Assembly: GCA_027459645.1 (NCBI GenBank)
Contig: DAIDHQ010000042.1
Coordinates: forward strand, 48,436 to 112,435
From: Vulcanimicrobiota bacterium
GTDB taxonomy: Bacteria; Vulcanimicrobiota; Vulcanimicrobiia; Vulcanimicrobiales; Vulcanimicrobiaceae
Direction of reading: 5' to 3'
Length of the DNA: 64,000 nt
In this document: one piece after another, positions 27,479 through 35,673 of the stretch
Numbering within the stretch: the stretch's first letter is position 1
Layout of the letters: each line of letters opens with the position of its first letter
The notes under the pieces: model-generated
What the model was told of the DNA's origin: nothing
What the model saw: only the letters and a program-made list of their open reading frames with translations
Database searches by the model: none
Position numbers and translations under genes: made by a program

Positions 27479-28290
27479 AAACCGCGAATCCGCCTGCGCA
27501 GCCACGTTTTATGCTGCGATGCGACGCGTTGCCATAACGCTTCTATGCCGTCGACGTGCAGGCCGAAGTGTTCTTTCAGAATTCGCTCTAATGCCGCCGC
27601 ATTTGGCGCGGATTCTTCGCGCATTTCTCGAGGATCGTAGATCGCAAGCGCCGCGTTCGTCAGCGTGATCATGCCCTCTTCGGTCAACCGGCTAACGACC
27701 AGATTCTGCACGAACGGCGACTCGGCGGTCGTCGCGAGCATGCGCGCTTTGTGCTCGAAATCCGCATAATCGCGGGGCTCGTCCTTAAAATCGTAGGTTG
27801 TGCCGTTGTGTGCGTGATTGTGAAAGCGCCACCAGTCGCCGTGCCGCGCGAGCCGAAAATCGAAGCGGCCGTCGTTGAACGAACCTTCCTGTAGGGGCGC
27901 CGGATTGAGCATCCCGTTTCCAAAGCCGACGTCGGCTAAATACGGCCGGTCCAGCCGCACGACGATCGCGAGGTGATTCATCAGCGCCCGATCGCCGTTC
28001 TTGTCTCGGCCCACCGCGCCGGCGACAAAGTCCAGCTGAAAGCCAATCTCGCGCAACGCCCAGCCGAAGAGGCCGTTCATCTCGTAACACCAGCCACCGC
28101 GCTGCTCGCCCACGATCTTCTCGAAAACGGCGTCGAGTTCGAAGGGCCGGCGCACGCGCTGCTGCACGTCGAGGTTTTCGAACGGGATCGCGAGCAAGTG
28201 CGCGCGGTGCAGGTTGTGTAGCGTCTGCCGCGACGCCGAGAGAGGGCCGCCATACTTGATGCGGCGCAGATAACGATGAAGCTTTGACAG
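27475..28290 (-). CDS. Arylamine N-acetyltransferase (NAT)
   Basis: The family is clear: IPFENLDV, the catalytic Cys in RGGWCYEMNG, His in MNHLAIVV and Asp in YLADVGFGNG. Starting at CTG 28290 puts these at C68, H106 and D120, almost the canonical 69/107/122 of Salmonella NAT, and AGTAGG lies about 9 nt upstream. The only ATG (28362) adds 24 residues that overlap the preceding gene and are not NAT-like. NAT transfers acetyl from acetyl-CoA to arylamines. It is the last gene of the pnt-GH92 run. Confidence 0.85.
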   Translation of the reverse strand: MSKLHRYLRRIKYGGPLSASRQTLHNLHRAHLLAIPFENLDVQQRVRRPFELDAVFEKIVGEQRGGWCYEMNGLFGWALREIGFQLDFVAGAVGRDKNGDRALMNHLAIVVRLDRPYLADVGFGNGMLNPAPLQEGSFNDGRFDFRLARHGDWWRFHNHAHNGTTYDFKDEPRDYADFEHKARMLATTAESPFVQNLVVSRLTEEGMITLTNAALAIYDPREMREESAPNAAALERILKEHFGLHVDGIEALWQRVASQHKTWLRRRIRGF

Positions 28291-28300
28291 CGGTGAGATC

Positions 28301-31300
28301 CTACTGCGGCATGGCGATCGTGTACGAGCCCCACGCGCCGATGAATTGCGGCCTTTCCACATGGCCGTTGCGGCCGATCCAAACGAGCGCGTTATCTTGG
28401 CGGATCGTTGCGATCGCCGCAGAGCCGTCCGGAAGCCACTCGACGTCGAACGGTTGGCCGCCCACGCGTATGTCGGGAAGCGCCGTGTTCGTGCGCAGAT
28501 CGATCGGCGTGACGGTGATCGTCGAAAAGTTGGGGACGTAGGCGAAGCTGCCGTCGGGGCTGACTGCTACCATCTGCGCTTCAACGCTTGCCGGTATCGA
28601 CGTGACGACCCGCGCGGTCGCGGTGTCGATCACCGTGACGTTTTCGGTCGCGTTATTTGCAACGTAGAGATGTTTGCCGTCGGGCGAAAGCGCGATGCCC
28701 GTCGGACGCTGCCCGACGGCGATCGGAGCGAGCGGCTTGTTCGTGCGAAGATCGACCGGCGTGACCGTATTGTCGCTTTGATTGCTCACGTAGAGCATCG
28801 AGTCGTTCGGTTCGATCGCGATATAGCGCGGATTCTTACCCACCGGAATGGTTGCGACCACGGCGAGCGTCCGCGTGTCGATCTCGGAGATCGTGTTGTC
28901 GTCGTAGTTGGCGACCCACACGTGCGCTCCGTCGCGTGAGATTGCGGTGCCGTTCGGCGAGGTGCCCACCGGAATTGCGGCGATCTGACGCATCGTCGCG
29001 GTATCGACGACGCTGACGGATTTGGATGCGCGATCGGCAACGAAGTAGCGAGCATTCCCGGGCGTGAGTACGCCGTCGCGGGGCTCTTGGCCGACCGCCA
29101 CGCGTGCACCGAGCGCTCGGGTACGAAGATCGTACGGCATCACGGTGTTATCGAACCGATTGGCGATCCACGCGAGGGGTAAGACCGCTCCGGGCCGAGC
29201 AACGCGCACGAGCGCGATCGCCGGCATCAGCTTTGCCCCGTTCGCCGACGTACCGGCAAAGGAAACGTCGTACAAGCCTGCCTGCGCGCCGCGGCCTCTG
29301 ACGGTGAAGCTCGCGCTGCCGTTCGCGGGAACGTCGACCGTGCCGCTCGCGGGTGCGAGCGTCATGCCGTCCTGCGTGGTCGCGCTCCATGCGATGCGCT
29401 CGGCACGGCTGCCGCCATTTTTCGCAACGATCGTAAAGCGATCGGTCGCGCCCGGCGCGATGCTCGCCTTTGCATCTTCGCTAAACGTGACGTATGAGGA
29501 CGGCGGGAGCGTAACCGGTATCGTGTCGAGTGCGGGCGGAGCGTCGGCCGGTGCGGTACCCCACGCCGTATTCGGCGTCGCGCCGAGATCGAACGCAAGG
29601 CGCGTCGTACCGTGCATCGGCAGATCGAGCCACGTGTGTTGCGTCGCACGTCCGTCGATGCGCAGCGATCGGACGTACGGCGATGACGGCGACGCGTTGC
29701 GTGCGTCGATCTGAATCGTCGGGCCGTGCGGCACGCGAATCGTTGCGTGCGTGAAGATCGGGCTTCCGATATCGAGCCGGCGAACGGCCGGCATCTGCGG
29801 ATATAATCCGAGTGCCGACCAAACATACCACGCGCTCATGGTGCCTAGATCGTCGTTACCCGGAATGCCGTCGGGCCGGTCGGTATACAACGTCGTTATC
29901 ACGGTGCGAACGATCTGCTGCGTCTTCCACGGCTGACCGCTGCTAAGATAGACGTACGGCGATCCGATGCTCGGCTCGTTCCCCATCCATGCGTGGGGCT
30001 TGTTCTGGTCGGCGTTGAGCTGCGTGAAGAACTCGTCGAGTTTTGAGTTTGCGGCGTCGCGGCCGCCCATCGCGGCAATGAGCGCCGGAAGATCTTGCGG
30101 GACCATCCAGGTGTACTGCGCGGCGTTACCTTCCTGGAAACCGCTTTGCCCCGAATCGGTGATCGGCGTATGCTCGAAGGCGCCTTGCGCATCGCGCGGC
30201 TCGATGGACTGCTGCGAGGTATCGAACAGATTCGCCCAGTTCTGGCCGCGCGCTGCGTACGTGCGCCACACGCTGCGACGCCCGATATCGCGTCCGAGCG
30301 CCGCAATCGATGCATCATCCAACGCATATTCGAGCGTTTCCGAAGCGCCGTTTGGCACCGGAGAGACCGACGTGGTGTGCGTGTTCGGAATGTAGCCGTA
30401 TTTGAGGTACTCGGCGACTTCCGGCCGCTCCAAATACCAACCGTAGGGCAGCACCGAGGGAACCTTGCTCGCACCCTTCTCCATGGCTTCGAGCGCCGTG
30501 CGCGCGTCGAAATCCCGCGCGCCGAACGCATAGGCGCCCGCGAGAATCGCATCGGGAGAATCGCCTCCCATCACGCTGCTCGGTTGATTGACGACCGGCC
30601 AGCGCGGAAGCCAGCCACTCTGCGCGTACGCGTCGACGAGCGACTGCATCATATCGCTCGTGCGATGCGGCACGAGGAGTGCGATCAAAGGAATTTCGGT
30701 ACGGTAGATATCCCAATCGGAATAGTTCGCGTATTCGTGATGGCCGCGCGCGACGGTGTGAATCTTGCCGTCGAAACCGCGATACCGCCCATCGGCATCG
30801 TCGATGACGTTAGGGTGCAGCATCGTGTGATAGAGCGCGGTGTAAAATTGGCGCATAACGTCCTGCGGCGCGCCCGACACGGAGATGCGCGAGAGCACCG
30901 ATTCCCACGACGCAAGCGCGTTGTTGCGGACGTTCACGATATCCCAGCTACGGGCTTCCGCCGCCAAGTTCCGTCGCGCGCCTTCGGCGTCGACGAACGA
31001 CAGCGCCACCTGAACGCGAACGACGTGGTTGGTCGTCGTGTCGAAACGCAGCCACGCGCCGCCGTTGGCGCTGCCGTTGAACCCCCACGTGCCGCTTGCG
31101 GAAAACGGGCGATCGAAATGCGCGGTATAATAGACCGTGTAACGGTCGGGCATTCCGCAGAAGTAGCCGCTGGATGCCGACGCTTCGATATCTTGCGAGT
31201 CGATGACGTGAATCTGGGATGCGGTCACCCCCGCTTGATTCGAAGACGGGGAAATCAAGATGTTCGCTTGCGTCGTTGCGGGAAACGTAAAGACGCCGAG

Positions 31301-31711
31301 CCCGGTACGGGGCGTCACGCTCAATTGCGCGAGAATCGACGGATCGCCGAGCGCGACCGCGTAATAGCCGAGCGCCTCTACTTCGTTTGCGTGCGAAAAC
31401 GGCTGCTTTGCGTGCGCGGGATCGTCGATCGCGCCGGTGGTAGGCAGCATCGCGAAGTCGCCGAAGACGCTGCACCCCGGTCCGCTCAAATGCGTGAGCG
31501 AGAAGCCGGTGATCGCCTTATCGCCGTAGTCGTAACCGCCGCCGGCGTTCTGCGAAGGTGTGTCCGGGCTCCACTGCACCATGCCGAAGGGCACGTCGGC
31601 GCCGGGGAATGTGTCGATAGGACCGCCGATCGGCGTTCCGGACGTTCCGATAAAGGGATCGACGAATCCGGAGACGGTTAGGGCGGCCGCGAGCAGTGCG
31701 GCATGAATCAT
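28301..31711 (-). CDS. GH92 alpha-mannosidase fused to NEW3 and YVTN beta-propeller
   Basis: This 1136-residue exported protein begins with a short signal (MIHAALLAAALTVSGF). The GH92 catalytic part (about 15-735) shows FVDPFIGT, PGADVPFGMVQWSPDT, GYDYGDKAITGFSLTHLSGPG and the C-terminal GNDDLGTMSAWYVWSALGLY with its acidic residues. GH92 enzymes are Ca-dependent exo-alpha-mannosidases. A NEW3-like domain follows (about 735-835). About seven YVTN blades end the protein (from about 850), with units like RDGAHVWVANYDDNTISEID. The start overlaps the RidA stop as ATGA. The fusion with a propeller is unusual for GH92. Confidence 0.88.
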   Translation of the reverse strand: MIHAALLAAALTVSGFVDPFIGTSGTPIGGPIDTFPGADVPFGMVQWSPDTPSQNAGGGYDYGDKAITGFSLTHLSGPGCSVFGDFAMLPTTGAIDDPAHAKQPFSHANEVEALGYYAVALGDPSILAQLSVTPRTGLGVFTFPATTQANILISPSSNQAGVTASQIHVIDSQDIEASASSGYFCGMPDRYTVYYTAHFDRPFSASGTWGFNGSANGGAWLRFDTTTNHVVRVQVALSFVDAEGARRNLAAEARSWDIVNVRNNALASWESVLSRISVSGAPQDVMRQFYTALYHTMLHPNVIDDADGRYRGFDGKIHTVARGHHEYANYSDWDIYRTEIPLIALLVPHRTSDMMQSLVDAYAQSGWLPRWPVVNQPSSVMGGDSPDAILAGAYAFGARDFDARTALEAMEKGASKVPSVLPYGWYLERPEVAEYLKYGYIPNTHTTSVSPVPNGASETLEYALDDASIAALGRDIGRRSVWRTYAARGQNWANLFDTSQQSIEPRDAQGAFEHTPITDSGQSGFQEGNAAQYTWMVPQDLPALIAAMGGRDAANSKLDEFFTQLNADQNKPHAWMGNEPSIGSPYVYLSSGQPWKTQQIVRTVITTLYTDRPDGIPGNDDLGTMSAWYVWSALGLYPQMPAVRRLDIGSPIFTHATIRVPHGPTIQIDARNASPSSPYVRSLRIDGRATQHTWLDLPMHGTTRLAFDLGATPNTAWGTAPADAPPALDTIPVTLPPSSYVTFSEDAKASIAPGATDRFTIVAKNGGSRAERIAWSATTQDGMTLAPASGTVDVPANGSASFTVRGRGAQAGLYDVSFAGTSANGAKLMPAIALVRVARPGAVLPLAWIANRFDNTVMPYDLRTRALGARVAVGQEPRDGVLTPGNARYFVADRASKSVSVVDTATMRQIAAIPVGTSPNGTAISRDGAHVWVANYDDNTISEIDTRTLAVVATIPVGKNPRYIAIEPNDSMLYVSNQSDNTVTPVDLRTNKPLAPIAVGQRPTGIALSPDGKHLYVANNATENVTVIDTATARVVTSIPASVEAQMVAVSPDGSFAYVPNFSTITVTPIDLRTNTALPDIRVGGQPFDVEWLPDGSAAIATIRQDNALVWIGRNGHVERPQFIGAWGSYTIAMPQ

Positions 31712-32076
31712 TGAATGTAGGCGTCGACCTCGATTTCGACGAGCAGTTCGGGTGAGATGAGTTTAGCGACTTCCACCATCGTTGCAACGGGCATCACGTC
31801 GCGAAACGCTTCGGCATGCGCGCGCCCGACGGCTTCCCAGTTTGCGATATCCGTTACGTACATGCGCGTACGTACGACGTCTTCCATCGCGGCGCCGGCC
31901 TCTTCGAGCGCGCGTTCGATCTTTGCAAGCGCACCTTTGGCTTGAACGTACGCGTCGGGGCCATCGCACGTCGTCCCCGAAACGAGGACGAAATTGTCGA
32001 TGCGCACGGCACGCGAGTACTTGACGCGATCTTCCCAGACGCTGCCGCTCGAAATGTGCCGCCGCTGCCCGCTCAT
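31708..32076 (-). CDS. RidA family protein (reactive intermediate deaminase)
   Basis: This 122-residue protein starts at ATG 32076, overlapping the acetyltransferase stop. It has the RidA/YjgF pattern: VLVSGTTCDGPDAYVQAKGALAKIERALEEAGAAMEDVVRTRMYVTDI, and a C-terminal PELLVEIEVDAYI. RidA proteins hydrolyse reactive enamines and imines made by PLP enzymes, but many subfamily members have other or unknown roles. It is part of the pnt-GNAT-RidA-GH92 run. Confidence 0.87.
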   Translation of the reverse strand: MSGQRRHISSGSVWEDRVKYSRAVRIDNFVLVSGTTCDGPDAYVQAKGALAKIERALEEAGAAMEDVVRTRMYVTDIANWEAVGRAHAEAFRDVMPVATMVEVAKLISPELLVEIEVDAYIQ

Positions 32077-32669
32077 GCACGTACCTCCGCCAAGCGTTCG
32101 AGTAGTCGCGTTTTCACCGCTGGCCACTCGTCCCGCAGAATGCTGAACATCACGGTGTCGCGAGCGCTTCCATCGCGTCGCGTTCCGAAATGGCGAAGAA
32201 GACCGTCGCGCCGGGCTCCCAAACGTTCGATCGCAGCTTGCGAACGAAGGTTCTCGCCGTCGGTGCGCAGCCCGACGACCGCACAGCCGAGCACGCCGAA
32301 GGCATGTTCGAGCAAAAGCAGTTTACATGCGGGGTTCACGCGCGTCGCCCAACGGGTGTGCGCGTACCATGTGTAGCCGATTTCCACGCGATCGATCGAT
32401 GCTGCTATATCATGGTAGCGCGTGGAACCGATCACCGCGCCGCTTTCTTCGTCGCGAACGGCCCATGGCAGCATCGTCCCCGCATGCTGGCCCTCTAATG
32501 CGCGTTCGATGTACCGTTCCGTTTCACCGTGCGCCGGTACGGACGTGTACGGCAGTTTCCACAGTTCCCCGTCGGAAGCAGCGGCTTTTAAGCCGGAGGC
32601 GTGTTCCGGCGTCAGCGGTTCCAAAATGACGCCGCGGCCACGAAGCGTGACGGGACGAAGGTCGATCAC
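32073..32669 (-). CDS. GNAT family N-acetyltransferase
   Basis: GTG at 32669 lies just after the pntB stop and gives a 198-residue protein, MIDLRPVTLRGRGVILEPL. Features are the RimJ/RimL-type GNAT start, VEIGYTWYAHTRWATRVNPACKLLLLEHAFGVLG and GLRTDGENLRSQAAIERLGA, typical of the acetyl-CoA-binding and C-terminal beta-alpha elements. Substrate is unknown; the RimJ/L-like form suggests protein N-termini or small amines. Its stop overlaps the RidA start (ATGA). Confidence 0.88.
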   Translation of the reverse strand: MIDLRPVTLRGRGVILEPLTPEHASGLKAAASDGELWKLPYTSVPAHGETERYIERALEGQHAGTMLPWAVRDEESGAVIGSTRYHDIAASIDRVEIGYTWYAHTRWATRVNPACKLLLLEHAFGVLGCAVVGLRTDGENLRSQAAIERLGARRDGLLRHFGTRRDGSARDTVMFSILRDEWPAVKTRLLERLAEVRA

Positions 32670-32670
32670 G

Positions 32671-34077
32671 TCACAGAGCTTTGACGGCTGCGGTAAGTCC
32701 GTCGACCGACGCTTTCGCATCGCCAAAGAGCATCGCCGTGTTGGGCATCTCGTAGAGCGGGTTGTCGATGCCGGCAAATCCCGAGCGCATCGAGCGTTTG
32801 AGCACGATGACATTCGCCGACTTATCCACGTCGAGGATCGGCATTCCGTAGATGGGCGAACTAGGCACGTTGCGCGCGGCGGGGTTCGTAACGTCGTTTG
32901 CACCGATGACGAGCGCGACGTCGGTCGTCGGCATCTCGGCATTGGCTGCGTCGAGATCCAGAAGCTGTTCGTAGGGGACGTTGGCTTCGGCAAGCAGCAC
33001 GTTCATGTGGCCCGGCATGCGCCCCGCAACGGGGTGAATCGCGTAAAACACTCTCACGCCGCGTTTCTCGAGTTGATCGGCGAGTGCTTTGACGCTGTGC
33101 TGCGCCTGCGCGACCGCCATACCATAGCCCGGCACGAACATCACTTTGCTCGCATACGCGAGCATGATCGCAACGTCGTCGGCGTTGACCGAACGAACGT
33201 TTTGCGGTCCACCGCTTCCCGCAGCGGGCTCGCTGCCGCCGCCCGAACCGAACGCGCCGAAGAGCACGTTGGTCAACGGCCGGTTCATCGCTTTGCCCAT
33301 GTCGACGGTGAGAATCGTACCGCTCGCGCCGACGAGCGCACCGCAGATAATGAGCAGCACGGAATTGATTTCGAATCCGGTGATCGCGACGGCGAGTCCG
33401 GTGAACGAGTTCAAGAGCGAGATGACGACGGGCATGTCCGCGCCACCGATCGGCAGCACGAAGAGGACGCCTAATGCGAGCGCCGCCGCAAGTAGTATTA
33501 GGAAACCCCAAGCCGGAAGCGTGCCTGCGCTCGCGATAAACCACACGCCGAGCGCCACGATGGCGAGCGCGATAAACGCGTTGACGACCTGCTGCCCGGG
33601 ATAGGTGATCGGGCGGCCCGTCATGACTTCTTGCAGCTTCAAGAATGCAATGATCGAACCGGCGATGCTGACGGCGCCGATGATCATCGAGAGCACGAGC
33701 GAGACGGAGACGATCGGATCGAGCGCGCCCGCGCCGCTATTGACGAAGACGTAATATTCGACGACGCCGATTGCGGCGGCCGCGCCGCCGCCGGCACCGT
33801 TGTAGAGCGCGACCATCTGCGGCATCGCCGTCATCTTTACGCGCAGGGCCGCGACGACGCCGATGAGAGCGCCGAGAATCGTGCCGATCGCGATCGCCCA
33901 CCAGCCGACGCCCGCGGTTTGCACGAGCACCATCACGAGGGCGATAAACATGCCGACCGCCGCGAGCCGGTTGCCCAGACGCGCCGTCGGAGGAGCGTTC
34001 AAAAGATGCAGACCGAGGATGAAGAGCGCGATCGCGACCAGATCGAGCAGCGACGCGGTGATCGACATCGCGGTCAC
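32671..34077 (-). CDS. pntB: NAD(P) transhydrogenase subunit beta
   Basis: This 468-residue protein is the third gene of a three-part transhydrogenase. About nine transmembrane helices fill residues 1-285 (GNRLAAVGMFIALVMVL, MVALYNGAGGGAAAAIG), and the NADP-binding domain III follows with FVPGYGMAVAQAQHSV near residue 314 and ALVIGANDVTNPAA. The enzyme transfers hydride between NADH and NADP coupled to proton translocation. GTG 34077 overlaps the pntA2 stop (GTGA); ATG 34068 is the alternative. Confidence 0.97.
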   Translation of the reverse strand: MTAMSITASLLDLVAIALFILGLHLLNAPPTARLGNRLAAVGMFIALVMVLVQTAGVGWWAIAIGTILGALIGVVAALRVKMTAMPQMVALYNGAGGGAAAAIGVVEYYVFVNSGAGALDPIVSVSLVLSMIIGAVSIAGSIIAFLKLQEVMTGRPITYPGQQVVNAFIALAIVALGVWFIASAGTLPAWGFLILLAAALALGVLFVLPIGGADMPVVISLLNSFTGLAVAITGFEINSVLLIICGALVGASGTILTVDMGKAMNRPLTNVLFGAFGSGGGSEPAAGSGGPQNVRSVNADDVAIMLAYASKVMFVPGYGMAVAQAQHSVKALADQLEKRGVRVFYAIHPVAGRMPGHMNVLLAEANVPYEQLLDLDAANAEMPTTDVALVIGANDVTNPAARNVPSSPIYGMPILDVDKSANVIVLKRSMRSGFAGIDNPLYEMPNTAMLFGDAKASVDGLTAAVKAL

Positions 34078-34388
34078 GGTTTGTTCTCCTTGCGGCGGAA
34101 CATTTGCAGCATGCGTTCGGTGACGGCGAATCCGCCGAAGACGTTGATCGCGCCGAGCGTGACCGCGACGATCGCCAGAACCGTAACGAGCGCGTTGTTA
34201 CCGCCGCCGCCGAAGAGCGCGACCGTCACGACGATCGCTCCGGCGAGCACGATTCCGTGAATGGCGTTCGTTGCGGACATCAAGGGCGTGTGCAGGGTCG
34301 TCGGCACCTTCGAGATGACCTCGAAGCCGACGAACACGGCGAGCAGCAAGACGGTGAGCAGTTGGATGAGGTGGCCGACGTCGGTCAC
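34074..34388 (-). CDS. pntAB: NAD(P) transhydrogenase subunit alpha part 2
   Basis: This 104-residue protein consists of three hydrophobic helices of transhydrogenase domain II (LLAVFVGFEVISKVPTTLHTPLMSATNAIHGIVL, LVTVLAIVAVTLGAINVFGGFAV). It is separately encoded as in alphaproteobacterial three-subunit enzymes. It overlaps pntA1 and pntB by 4 nt each, ensuring stoichiometric translation. The protein forms part of the proton channel in the cytoplasmic membrane. Confidence 0.95.
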   Translation of the reverse strand: MTDVGHLIQLLTVLLLAVFVGFEVISKVPTTLHTPLMSATNAIHGIVLAGAIVVTVALFGGGGNNALVTVLAIVAVTLGAINVFGGFAVTERMLQMFRRKENKP

Positions 34389-35482
34389 GAGTGTTGACCT
34401 CCCAGCATGGCGCCTTTGATCACTTCGTCGTTGGGATCGAGGACGAGCGAGCCGTCCTTGATGAACGGCTGCAGTAACGCGTAGACGTTGCGCGAGTAGA
34501 GTTGGCTTGCGTTGTACGGCATCGTCGATGGCAGATTGACGGCGCCGATGATCGTCACGCCATTGGGCGAAACGATCGTTTGTTCCGCAACGGTGAGTTC
34601 GCAGTTGCCGCCCGCTTCGGCCGCAATATCCACGATGACCGAGCCCGGCTTCATCGCTTCGACGGCGGCTTTGCTGACGAGGATCGGCGCGCGGCGTCCG
34701 GGGACGAGCGCGGTCGTGATCACGACGTCGTTCTTGCCGATTTGTTCGACCATCCAGGCGCGCTGGCGCTCTTGCTGTTCGGGCGTCAGTTCTTTCGCAT
34801 AGCCGCCCGCGGCTTCGGCACTTTCGCCCAGATCAAATTCGAGGAAGGCGGCACCGAGCGATTGCACTTGCTCTTTAACGACCGCCCGCACGTCGTAGCC
34901 GCTGACCACGGCGCCGAGTCGCCGCGCCGTCGCGATCGCTTGCAGTCCGGCCACGCCCGCGCCCAAGATCAGCGCGCGTGCCGGCGGAATCGTTCCGGCG
35001 GCGGTCGTGAGCATCGGGAAGAATTTTGGCAAGGCACCCGCCGCAAGCAGCACCGCCTTATATCCGGCGATGTTGCTTTGCGACGAGAGGGCATCCATCG
35101 ATTGTGCGCGGGTGATACGCGGAATCATTTCCATCGCAAGTGCGGTGACGCCCGCGCTCTCGAGCGTCTCTTTCGCCGTCGGATCGCCGAGCGGATTCAA
35201 GAATCCGATGAGCGTGGAGCCGCGGCGAAGCTGCCGATAGAAACCGGCGTCACGTTTGCCGACGGTTACGACGACGTCGGCGGCGGAAAGAAGAGCGGCC
35301 GGGTCGTCGACGATCGACGCTCCGGCCTTCGTAAAGTCATCATCGGGAAAGGCGGCCGAAACCCCGGCCCCGCGTTCGACGCGCACCTCTACCCCGGATT
35401 TCACCAGTCGTTGGACCGTCTCGGGAACGAGCGCCACCCGGCGTTCGCTCTGAGCAGTCTCTCGCGGAACGGCGACGATCAT
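34385..35482 (-). CDS. pntAA: NAD(P) transhydrogenase subunit alpha part 1
   Basis: This 365-residue soluble NAD-binding subunit (domain I) starts MIVAVPRETAQSERRVALVPETV. It has the dinucleotide fold RALILGAGVAGLQAIATARRLGA and YDVRAVVKEQVQSLGAAF, plus the mobile-loop region PGRRAPILVSKAAVEAMKPGSVIVD. It is the first gene of the run continuing to NAT. A perfect palindrome AAAGCGCGCTTT lies directly at 35483-35494 upstream of the ATG; its role is unknown. Confidence 0.96.
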   Translation of the reverse strand: MIVAVPRETAQSERRVALVPETVQRLVKSGVEVRVERGAGVSAAFPDDDFTKAGASIVDDPAALLSAADVVVTVGKRDAGFYRQLRRGSTLIGFLNPLGDPTAKETLESAGVTALAMEMIPRITRAQSMDALSSQSNIAGYKAVLLAAGALPKFFPMLTTAAGTIPPARALILGAGVAGLQAIATARRLGAVVSGYDVRAVVKEQVQSLGAAFLEFDLGESAEAAGGYAKELTPEQQERQRAWMVEQIGKNDVVITTALVPGRRAPILVSKAAVEAMKPGSVIVDIAAEAGGNCELTVAEQTIVSPNGVTIIGAVNLPSTMPYNASQLYSRNVYALLQPFIKDGSLVLDPNDEVIKGAMLGGQHS

Positions 35483-35673
35483 AAAGCGCGCTTTCCGCGA
35501 ACACTACGGCAACCCTGCGACTTACGTCACTGGTGCGTGGGAATACACGTCGCCGACTCCATGCGCCGGATTGTCGCGGCAGCCGCTCGAAGGACACGAT
35601 GCAATGGAAAACGCCGGGTAAACCGTTGGCGCACTTCATGGCCAATCGTACTCGCAAGAAAAGAGACGGGAGC

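Noticed and set aside
30095..31681. 528-codon plus-strand frame opposite the GH92 gene
   Set aside because: No ribosome-binding site or motif, and the opposite strand carries a full GH92 domain.
35580..35600. CTCGAAGGACACG near the porin-cytochrome start, similar to the repeat end
   Set aside because: The other end of the repeat is absent within 60 nt.
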